DNA of 64,000 nucleotides from assembly GCA_022818135.1 (NCBI GenBank), contig JAFMSR010000003.1, positions 12,600,549 to 12,664,548 of the forward strand, in the 5' to 3' direction. Each line of letters opens with the position of its first letter. The first letter of the stretch is position 1. Below, piece after piece: positions 33,523 to 44,354 of the stretch. This DNA is from Saxidomus purpurata (Eukaryota > Mollusca > Bivalvia > Venerida > Veneridae). A model generated the notes under the pieces. It saw only the letters and a list, made by a program, of their open reading frames with translations. It ran no database searches and was not told where the DNA came from. The translations under genes were made by a program, and so were the position numbers.

Positions 33523-36500
33523 ATGAAAAGCAAAATGAGTTATGCCGTTCTAAGATCTTTGCGGCGTCTCACCGTGTTAAACAGTCATTTAACTGCTCAA
33601 ACAAGAGCCTGCTCGGATAGCACCCATCGTGCCCAGGATCCATGCATCACAGTCACGCCCTCTACTGGTATGGTGGACGAAAAGGTCAAAATTCTTATCC
33701 GTGGATTAAATGCCGAGCAGAAAGTAACTGTGGTAGCGGATGTAGTGGAGAATGGAATGAAGTTCGAATCTCGGTCTATACACAAGGCTGATTCTAATGG
33801 AGAAATTGATAACTCTTCAAATGAATCGTTGGATGGAACGTTTAAAGGTAGGCCTAAGGATATACTTTTTTCTACTTCACCGGCGAAATAGACAAAATTA
33901 TTTGATCGAAAAAATATTCCTTAACTGATATTGATTTCAGGATGTCATTTATTAAGTAAGCAACTGGCATTTGGAGAATTAATAATTCAAATAAATGATA
34001 ATATATGAGCAACTCAGCATACCTGCAAGCTCTCAGTCTATTGAGCAACAGAGGTAGGTAGGCCTGCATGAATGTAACATTCGACTGGCTGCAACCTTTT
34101 TTATGAAATATAGTTACTCACCTGCCAAACACGAAAATCAATGGGAAAGCGTGCAAACAAAGTAATTAACGAATGTCAATTTTTCTAGTAGGGCTTTCTG
34201 TTTAAAGCACATGTAGCTGGGTATGTCAAAGGCCCTTAAACATAGCCACAATTACAGCAGCAAGTGAGTAGAAATAAATTAGTACCTGTGTATAAATAAT
34301 AAGGTGTGATAAATGAATTATTAACTAATTTTAAATGTCTGAAAATTAAAACCTAGAATGATATTGAGATATGTTAATACTGTATATGTTGCCTCATTTA
34401 TTCATGCACAACATGAAATGAGTGTAAGAAAGAAATTTGACATGACTTCGGTGAATTAGAATATGGTCACAAATATGAAATAATTTTACCGCAGTATACT
34501 ACCATATCTAGCCCTACATCTGCTTTCCACATTTGTTGACATTTTTTGCATCACATTTGAGTTAGGGTTTCACAATTGTCAAAAGTTTTATATATGGAGC
34601 TAAACCTTTTCATATTTTTTTTTATAATTTTCACATTTGCGGGTCCAATTAGTGTATTCGTAAATTTTACAAGGCCGCCGGGCCTAAGTTAGATATGATG
34701 GTTATCAATACGCGTGGACCCGGATATATTAGCTACAATACATACATGTGTGGACATTTATTGTCTTAGTAACATTTAATTGATTCATTGGAACTTTCAT
34801 TTGTAATCACGTGACATTTAAGTCACGGCAAAATACATAGGACCAAACGTTGCCGTTGCCGCAAACTTCTACGATCGGAAAACCCTTGATATATATAAAA
34901 TGTAGATTTGCATGGTCGTTTGTATATTGTAAAGGCATCATTTGACCTAGAAGTATTCAGCAAAGTGTTTCGCATCCATATCATTTTAAATACGTACTAT
35001 AATTTTGTTATTCACCAGGTGTAGATCCAATGGGATTATTCTGGAGTCTTAAATGTGTATCCACATCAGGACAGTCTGCTAGATTAGTGAAGAAGAATGT
35101 TTGTACACCAATGGACTTTAGCCTAAAAGTTTACCCTGACGCACGAAAGGAAAACCCTATATCTTGCCAGCCTATCTTGGAGACAAAAGTTCAAAGGTTA
35201 TACAAGAAACCTGGAGTCAAAAGAATACCGCTTACAGGGAGATTTAAGGGAGCTATATTTGTCCCTGAAGGTAATTCTACAGTTATGATACACATTAAGA
35301 CCTTTTTAAGACTGCGTGAATGAAATGAAGTTCATGATCAGGCTGCATGAACGTACAGACTGATCATGATCTGCATTGGTCGTAAAGGCTCACGCACTTG
35401 CGGCTTAAACTTAATACATGTATTTCTCATTTATTGCTGATTTTGTTTTTGCGACTTACAATAACAGTTCTGATGACTTCTTCCTGAAGATCTGACCATT
35501 ACTTCAAATTTCATTGACGACATTCGAATCCGTGACCTCCGGGTTAGATGTCCTATTATGCTACATTCTTTTTTATGGTAAAATTCCACATGGCGATCGA
35601 ACTCAGAACTTAAGTGATCCAAATGGTCTATGGAGGAGCAAGGCACGGAGCAAAACAATTTCCGGCACATAGATTAGTCCAACATCTTGGCGACCTCGAA
35701 ACCATTAAGAATATACATGTTTCATATATTTTGGGACTAAATCTTACAGTTGAAATTGTGCACGTGTTTTTTATTTCTATAACCCTATCTAGATTTGGAC
35801 CTGTCTGATCATTGTGTGTAAGTGTTCATCGACATATTATATATTTTAAGCGTCATAAAAAAGAGTATTTATACATAGTCATAAACATCATTGAATTCTG
35901 TATCTTGTGTTGGTGGTTTTATAGGAGAGGGGCCGTTCCCAGGTTTAATTGATATGTTTGGAGGCGTGGTCAGTATTATTGAAACACGTGCGGCGCTTCT
36001 TGCATCCCATGGCTATGCCACGATGGCGTTATCATATTTATACCAAGATGGACTGCCAGAAAATCTAATGGGCGCCGATTTTAACTACGTGAAGGTATGA
36101 AAGCTCCGATCCTTATATACTTTTTCGATTGTTTCTACGTCACTAAGACGTAATCAAATCTCACGTGACGTTGATTCTTGTCAGACAAAAAGTAATCGTT
36201 TATACCATATATACCATATACGTGCCGTTAAATTTACCGTGGTACCGTGGAAGTTTGTCAACTATCAAGTTTGCAGTGTACCCAAGTTTTAATCTTACTA
36301 TACTTGTAGCAAATGGACCCGACTTTGCGACCACTGTATGTATATCCACAGTCTGATCATAATTTGCACTGTTTGCTATTTAGTCAGTAAATTTTAGTGT
36401 GCATCCCTGAACAACTAATGGCGCTGTCCGAGTAGAGGTGGACAAACCAATTTAAGATATTTAGCTGAATTTTTCGTTAATACTGATCAACGACCAATGT

Positions 36501-39500
36501 TTACATTACTACCCTGTGTCTTATAAAAGTAACAATTCCGTTTCACGACAGGATGCTTACGAATGGTTTACTGAGCAAGATTATGTAGACAAAAACAGAC
36601 TTGGGGCGGTCGGGCTTTGTTTTGGAGGATTTCTCTGCCTGGGTTTAGCGTCTCGGTTACCAGAGGTGAGCCTTCTGTTTCATACTTAGTAATTTTACAA
36701 AAATGATGGACGATGATCTAATTACGAGAAATTTCCGGCATCCAGACTATAACAGCACTATTCAAGATAAATACGGTATAGATTGACCTCTGACCAATTT
36801 CTGTCACGCAATATACATGTAGATATTTCGATGCGATGGCTGAGTGGGCTATGGCATTCTTACTTTGCTACATGCTGTTTGATAACGCCGTGCACTACAG
36901 GTTCGAATCCTGGTATATGCCCTGAAAAAATATTATTTCACTGTTTCATTGAGTCTACCATTAGCCTACAGCTTTTATAAGGCCAAAACTTTCCAAATCT
37001 GAGATTAAGAGCAGACAATTTGAATCTTACGTGAACTTTTAAAAATGAATGCATGTACTTTGCAAATCGTTCTGATAAAATGACCAGTTCTGGCATGCAG
37101 TTAAAATCCTAAACAGTTTTAGATAAGTATCACATTTATTTACGATTTTCGATTCATGAAGCCTTCCCATCTAGAAACTTCAGAAGAAAATTAAGAAATA
37201 TGCTCTTATGTTATTCCTTTATCCACACTTCCCTCATTTCTGTAGAAACCCAAAACGTTATGAATTTTTTGATAAGTATCACATTTATTTACGATTTTCG
37301 ATTCATGAAGCTTTCCCGCCAAGAAACCTCAGAAGAAAATTAAGAAATATGCTATTATGTTATTCTTTTACCCATGCTTCCCTCATTTCTGTAGAAACCC
37401 AAAACGTTATGAATTTTTTGATAAGTATCACATTTATTTACGATTTTCGATTCATGAAGCCTTCCCATTTAGAAACTTCAGAAGAAAATTAAGAAATATG
37501 CTCTTATGTTATTCTTTTACCCATGCTTCCCTCATTTCTGTAGACACCCTAAAAGAGCTAAATGTGCTGATGACTTGTGGTTCTTTATACTTAATAGATT
37601 AGAGCCGTTGTAAATATCAATGGAATTTCCATCACACCGGAAGCTAACATGATCACAAGCGTTTCTAGTAACTGGTAAGTCATTCAATTTGAGTATGTGT
37701 TTTCTAAAATATATTTCAGTAGGAGCTCTTGGTAGTTCAATTATTTAAGGTAGTCGGCTTTCGTAACTTCGGGGTCGTCGGGAGGACCGGTACTATAGAC
37801 TAGAGTAGCATCGGTAGCCGGGCTCGAGCACACGGCCCTCACTCAGTGAAAGGTTTAAAATGACTAAGTTGCCGACCTCAACCACTCAAGATCAAGGCAG
37901 GTCAGTTCATGGAATCCTATTTGCAAGTAGATTCATCTTACTGGGATTTGTTTGATCATTGGAGGGTGGCGCCGGTGGGACGAGGGGGCTCGAGAGCTTA
38001 AAAAAGTTGATCCCTTCACACATTTAACCTTTCCGTCTCGTTCTTTAACTGTGACATCATTAGACGGACTAATTACAATGCGGTTAGGCAATCAGAATGC
38101 TTGCATTACCTATTTAACTGAGCCAGTAAGCGATAGTGGCCCTTAGACAAGGGAGTAGCTGTCTAGGCAGAATTTGCCACAGCTGCTCTCTTCCTTTGGC
38201 ATTATAATTTACAAACTTTTGAACAAAAAAGGAGGGTGGCATCTCCTAATAAAAATCTCCTATTTAGACAAAAAACAAACATTCACAGCATCAAGGGTCG
38301 GTCACAAGTAGATTTGTGAGCACAACCAGGAATACTCTATAGACGGTTCCTGGCACAACCGACCTTTTAATTCACTTAATATAACATAATGGCCTTTAGA
38401 TGATCAGTAAATATAGTGGTAACGCACTAGACTGATAATCCAGGGATCACCTGTTCGACTTTACGATCCTCCACTTACATAAATAATGATCCTTCTGACA
38501 AGATCGGAAACCGAGATCCCGCTATACACCGGGCATGTAAAAGAATCAGTCAGAGGTTTCTGTTGAAATGGGACGCGTTCTGTATCTATTCCTCTAGAAG
38601 GTAAAATACCGGTAACTAACCTTTTCGGGCGTTGGTCATACTCGTATGGATTATCCGGTCACAACGACAGCAGTCTAAAATACGTACATATTATATTGGC
38701 CCTATGTCCAGTAATTCATACATGTATGTGTATTTATTGATCTGAGACGTTTAATCCTAAGCGATGTTGTACAATGGGAACTTATGATTAAATGTCGCCA
38801 CAGAAAGAAAATTCCTGTACGTTTCACTGATTCAGTTTATTCAGATCCACATCTCAACAAACTACATTGTAACATGTTAGAAAAAAGAAACACTTTTCTT
38901 TAATGTTTCTTGTTGCACTGATTGGTCTTTTTTCTGTATTTTAAGGCTCGATAAAGACAAGGTGTTCAAGACGGACGAAGGAATTGTTATCACTGATGTT
39001 TACGACTGTAATAACCCCTTGCCAGTTCCGGTAAGGAACGGTATTGTTCATTTACTGCCTGCTACTGCGGCTTTCATTATTGTCCGTCCGACGGTGTCGG
39101 GAGATAGGGTGTTTAAATGGATCATCGGCCGGGCAACCGCTAATTTTTCCACGCTCCAACTTGAACAGTGTGTGCTTGATCATCAACAAAAACCTAAAAT
39201 ACCGTATCACCAAACTGTAGTTTACAATATCAGTGGACATAGTATCTCGACCAAATTCTGAAACCAGATATCATTGCCTTAGAATTGGTGAAATTCAAAT
39301 TAGCCAATGCCCAATTCAGTCATTTTAAAACTAACGTTGCAATGTTTATTTGTATGATAGTATTATTATATAAGTAGCAGCAAAGTTTTATTTTTAGCCC
39401 TATCACTTTTGGCCCTTGAATCGGCGAAATTTGCAAACTTAGCGTTTTGTCCAGTATCTATATTTAGAAACTCTTATAGAGTCTTTGTCAAACCTAGCCA

Positions 39501-41211
39501 CACTGTGTAATTAGGGATGAAAAAGAATGAGCTCATAATGTCTGTCAGGTGAGACCGCCTGTCTGTACGCGAATTCACGAAATGAACAAGAGGCCGACAT
39601 TCTTGTCAAAGACCAGATTGTTTACTTACTAGTAATTAAAACTTGATCTATTTCAATACCGATGAATGTCTAGATAAGGACGAAACCGGTAGATTATTAA
39701 AATTTAAGTTAATTTACCCTGGTCTTCACGCGTTGTTCCTCTGTTTTTAATTATATAGTAAGGTTATTTTAATACCTAGTTAACTGCATTATAAGTAGAT
39801 TTTGCACCCGTTTTATCTTCTTGTTTTAAAATATTCAATCTTTGGATTAACTTTTGTCCTGCAGATGGCAAGTGATTCTAACTTTGCGGCCTCGGTCCTT
39901 ATTCATAAAGCTCACATTCTTGCAGTCTGATCATGATCTGCACTCTTTGCAATTCAGTCAGCAGTTTTTAAGGAGCACCACTTTGAGTGATGATTGGTAT
40001 TGTCCAAATTCAAAGATGGACAAGTTCATTTTAGAAATTTAGCGGATTTAGAATTGTAAAAAATCTCTAAACATTGCAGGCGTGGACGCATGGTGCTAAG
40101 ATTTTAGTGATTGTTGGCGAAGATGATAAACAAGTCCATCCAAAATGGCATACATTTTTCTACGAAAATTGCCCGGCACGGTTCAAACAAAACATACAGG
40201 TCCACCGTTACCCGGGGGCTGGTCACATGATAGAACCGCCTTATTCTCCTCATACAAGGGTCCTCTCTCCTGGTCGGAAAAGAATGAGTACAATCGACTT
40301 TATTCCAGAAAAGTTTTATGGTAATTATTATTTAGATATTTTTTAAAGAAGATATTTGTCATTAAACTGAGTTTGTTGCATAACATCAAACACTACCATT
40401 TGCCTCAAGTCATGGAGCGGCCATGGCTCAAGGTAAACACTTTGACGTCAGGATCAGAGGGTCATGAGGCAAGAATAAAATTGTATAACTTTATAATTAT
40501 GATTGGCAATTTTCTTAATATTCTGCAGTTTACCAGAGATAACCAAAGGTAATACAAACTATCAAGAGTTTGGTGCATTTGCCCAGGAGTGTCACGAATG
40601 CCAGTTTTTCATTGCCTTTAACCGAAAGACTGTTTGAAATACGCTCTCGTGTTATTTCAGTACAAAATATGTACAGTGTACATGTACAGTAAAAATATTT
40701 GATGCATTTTGTAAACGGCCAAAGCTTGTGACAAAGGTACATGACGTTAGAATAAGTTCTAACTTTACACCCGATTATTTTAGGTCTGGTATTATTCAGT
40801 GAAGGATTTTGTTCGTTCAAACGAGCACTTTTTACAACTTGCTATGGAGGATAACTAGTGACATACTTTCAAATATAGCTGTTATGTTTTGTACCTATTT
40901 ATTTAAATTTGCACGTGAATTATACGCCGTAGTTGTACATTGTACAATCATGTATCCCCCCATTTCGGTCCATTTTAGCAAGTATGAAATGGCATTTACT
41001 CCGATTATACACGAAAGCGGTGTATTTATAGGTAACATTGTGTCAGATATGAAATAAACATATATTTCTATATTTATCCAATTGTGTTGTTTTCATCTTA
41101 GAGGAAAACTTCATGGCGGGTGGATGGCCGGCTCAGCATTCCCATGCACAGGAAGACTCTTGGAAGAAAGTCCTAGCGTTCTTGGAGAAAAATGTGAAAA
41201 ACGTGAGTTGA
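33523..41211 (+). CDS. Acyl-CoA thioesterase / BAAT-family enzyme, 8 exons, 457 aa
   Basis: Coding exons by GT/AG sites and phase: 33523-33847, 35019-35270, 35925-36094, 36552-36665, 37598-37674, 38946-39030, 40080-40320, 41102-41211 (1374 nt, phases all consistent). Domains: an N-terminal acyl-CoA thioester hydrolase/bile acid-CoA transferase beta-sandwich (about 40-195), then an alpha/beta-hydrolase BAAT_C domain. Catalytic triad: nucleophile Cys272 in GLCFGG, Asp356/357 in VGEDDKQV, His390 in YPGAGHMIEPPY. The family hydrolyses acyl-CoA or transfers the acyl group to glycine/taurine; in vertebrates Ser is used by the thioesterases and Cys by BAAT. The N-terminus (MKSKMSYAVLRSLRRL) is basic and could be a mitochondrial presequence; there is no SKL-type peroxisomal end. 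A second ATG at 33535 is possible. AATAAA lies at 41415. The last codons overlap a good donor (AAC/GTGAGT), so an extra terminal exon is possible. Confidence 0.88.
36828..36928 (+). repeat. tRNA-derived SINE head in BAAT intron 4
   Basis: A-box tggctgagtgg and B-box ggttcgaatcc are both near perfect, about 60 bp apart, inside the intron between exons 4 and 5. The anticodon region does not fold to a standard tRNA by eye. Confidence 0.5.
37110..37560 (+). repeat. Three tandem copies of a 149-bp unit in BAAT intron 4
   Basis: gataagtatcacatttattt begins at 37122, 37271 and 37420, exactly 149 bp apart; units differ by only a few bases. The array ends just before the acceptor of exon 5 (37598). 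Frames through it (CRNPKRYEFFDKYHI repeats) are artefacts. Confidence 0.85.
38395..38480 (+). repeat. tRNA-derived SINE head in BAAT intron 5
   Basis: tagtggtaacgcactagact followed by gataatccag and ctgttcgactttacgatcc resembles an A-box, anticodon arm and degenerate B-box of a tRNA-Ile-like head. Confidence 0.4.
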
Positions 41212-41469
41212 TACGAGAAATTATAAGATATACTGTTTTGAAATTAGTGTGACCAACGCAGACGTATAAAATATACTGTTTTGAAATTAGTGTGACCACT
41301 GCAGACGATAATTTGAAGTGTCCACGGTACAGGCGTATAGTACTGATAGAAACAGGAAGTTAGTGCAGCGCGTTATGGCTGGACCTTTTATATAAAGGAT
41401 ACTGTTAACACGGAAATAAACGGAGTATTTAAAAGTGCCATATAAATTTTTACTGTTGAAAGCGTTGTT

Positions 41470-42487
41470 TTTAGCTCGACTATTCGGAGAATATGGAGAG
41501 CTATTACAGTCACTTGTGTGTCGGCGTCGGCGTCGGCGTTGCTTCTTTGGTTAAAGTTTTGCCTGCTAAGTACTATCATGCACATATCTCAGTAACCACT
41601 TATGATATTGACTTGAAACTTTGTTCATGTCTTTAGGGGTGTCATACAATCAAGGCAGATAACTCTTGAAAAAATTTAGTTCAAATTATGGCCCTTGTTT
41701 GACTTTGAAAATTTGGTTAAAGTTTTGCCTGCTAGGTACTATCATGCACATATCTCAGTAACCACTTATGATATTGACTTGAAACTTCGTTAATGTCTCT
41801 AGGGGTGTCACACAGTCAAGTCAGATAACTCTTGTATAAATTTAGTCCAAATTATGGCCCTTGTTTGACTTTGAATATTTGGTTAAAGTTTTGCCTGCTA
41901 GGTACTATCATGCACATATCTCAGTAACCACTTATGATATTGACTTGAAACTTCGTTAATGTCTCTAGGGGTGTCACACAGTCAAGTCAGATAACTCTTG
42001 TATAAATTTAGTACTAATTATGGCCCTTGTTTGACTTTGAAAATTTGGTTAAAGTTTTGCCTGCTAGGTACTATCATGCACAAACCTCAGTAACCACTTA
42101 TGATATTGACTTGAAACTTTTTTAATGTCTTAAGAGGTGTCACACAGTCAAGACAGATAACTCTTGTTTAAATTTAGTGCAAATTATGGCCCTTGTTTGA
42201 CTTTGAAAATTTGGTAAAGTTTTGCATGCAAGGTACTATCATGCACACACTTATGGTAGTTATATCAAATCTTGCAATAGTGTTCAGGGTAAATTTGTAT
42301 CAAACAATTAATTTACCAAAAATGAAATCTATAGTTATAGATTTTGACTTTTTTTATGATTCAACTTTCCTAGTTTATACTTAATAGTTAGCAGAATTTT
42401 GTTTTGCTATTATACTGATAAAAGTTTTGTTTTATTAGCAAACACCCACAATAGTCGAGCGTGCTGTCTTATGGACAGCTCTTGTTT
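41470..42487 (-). mobile_element. Non-autonomous element with 166-bp tandem core
   Basis: On the minus strand it starts AAACAAGAGCTGTCC (42487-42473), identical for 15 nt to the start of the element at 21175. agctcgactatt near 41474 is the inverse of aatagtcgagc near 42450. The core has about 4.5 tandem units; atttggttaaag recurs at 41711, 41877, 42043 and 42209 (166 bp apart). A GGCGTC microsatellite (41521-41540) is at the end. It sits 260 bp downstream of the BAAT-like gene stop. Confidence 0.78.
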
Positions 42488-44354
42488 GCTTTTACATTTT
42501 GAGGCCCTGCCTAGGTAACCCCTGATTGTATGAGAAAGTGCCAAACATAACATTGGAGTTACAAAATACCTCGTATTTTACCAATATGGGATTATCTACT
42601 TTTGTGAAATTCACAGTTATTTGTTAACTATTTTTGGCATTATACCTCTATTTTATATTTATGTTATTGTTTCATGCTAACTAAGCGATTCTACTGATAG
42701 GATTTCGTAGATTAGAAGTGTGTACAATGTATGTTAATTTCCTGGAAATGCATGTGTATGCAACAAGAATGAATGTTCAAGACTTATTCATAAGCCTCTT
42801 GTACAATCATTGATATATTGAGAAATAAAAAAGATATAAAACAGAAATATGTTTGTAAACAGAAAACTCTTATAAGAAAAGAAAACAACTGAATCAAATC
42901 ATAGGTATGAACTTATACACCGTTGGAGTCAATCGATTCTGCCTTTTGGATCGGTGCATCTGCACTGTTAGTCCCCATATATATGGACAGCGTGTTTACG
43001 GTCCACAAACAGAAGAGCAAAAAAAGTTAAACAGAAACTTTTATTTTAACTGGACGGATAATTCAAAAGTTCATATTATAATAACACATACAATGTATCT
43101 AGAGTTAAAAACACGGTCTGTCTTCAAAATTTGTCAATTTTTTTTTCGAAAGCGCCTGATTTTCAAGTTCAATAGTTCTATCGAGAATCTCTGTGCCAAA
43201 ACCTACAATGGTTAGGTCTAGATCTGTCGTCATTGTGAAAAGAATGTCATTCACGTACTGGTTCTGGATGTATATTGGATAAGCGGAGCCAAATTTTGGT
43301 GGAAAATATATTTTAAATAGAATTATGTGTAGAAACAAATACCATTAACATGAAATCACGGACAGGAGATCAGCGCGAATATTGCAAAAATTACTAACTG
43401 GCACAGTGAATATATCCGCACTTACAGAAGATGGCATGAGAATCATAAATTAGTTTGCTGATGTGCAGACTGTTTGGCAGCCATACTTGCAAAGGTGTTT
43501 TTTTGCTCAGTGGCATGGCTATATACATTGTCCGAACATTGCTACAGAGTACAGCAACGCCGGGTTCACCTGTGACGTACTGATTTCATTTTCTTGCGTA
43601 TAGTGCCGATTCATTCTTCGTCACTGAAGTCAGATCACGTGGTATATTTTGACTTCTTTAATAGAAAACGCTTTAAATCCTAATAAAGATGCATGAACCT
43701 GATGTGTTAAGAGCACTTCGTATTCATTGTTGTTATCAAAGCTCAATTCGAGTTGCTACTTTAGTTCAGCAGCCAGAAGTTAGCCGTGACTTTAATACAC
43801 GTTCTACTCGGAATTTACCGTTGTATATTTCAGTGAGCTTACGGTGCAAACATGATTCACTTTAACAAAGGTATTCATCACAGGAGTTTGACACATTGCG
43901 ACATGATCGTTTTCTTTGATTATATCATGTATATGTATAGTAAAACAAGGAATCTCACTCACACTCGCAAATAAACTTTGCAAATGAATCATTAATTGTA
44001 GTAACACAATAACCCACTACTGTACCACCACGTTGGGAGGAAGTTAAAACATGAATGATATCATGGCGACCACCACGCACGGAGTATTATCTGTTGAATA
44101 ATCTTGCTCAAATTGCAGGATATTTATTGGCGAGGTATACAATTCAGGCTTGTTGTAAGTTAGAGCCCTTGTTTTACTTACCAAAGAAAGCGAATATGTG
44201 ACGAACATATATGATCACTCGGAAAAGATCAAAAGCGCTTAGTGAGCTGTATCGGCGCTTTTAGCTTATTTGAATACAAAATCAAATACCGAGAAAAGCG
44301 TGCAGGCTGTGCTTCATTAGTGGGTGTTAAGCTATAAGTATGGGCAATAGTTTG
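42488..44354. other. Non-coding stretch with one unexplained minus-strand frame
   Basis: A frame on the minus strand, about 43338-43105, reads PPKFGSAYPIYIQNQYVND, then LDLTIVGFGTEILDRTIELE, ending naturally, with an AATAAA about 60 bp downstream. It lacks an upstream ATG or clear acceptor and I do not recognise it; it could be a terminal exon or a fragment of a dead gene. Nothing else is supported here. Confidence 0.3.

Larger units (their letters stand above)
27137..35815. repeat. Segmental duplication, right copy
   Basis: Partner of 20983-27060, same orientation, adjoining it. It carries the intact right zinc-finger gene and the 5' half of the intact BAAT-like gene. Relative to the left copy it has extra sequence at about 28640-32080 (LINE fragments, a MITE, hairpins) and at about 32233-32560 within the upstream tract. 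Confidence 0.82.

Noticed and set aside
36828..36928. Functional tRNA gene
   Set aside because: Both pol III boxes are present, but acceptor and anticodon stems do not pair by eye; a SINE head inside an intron is more likely.
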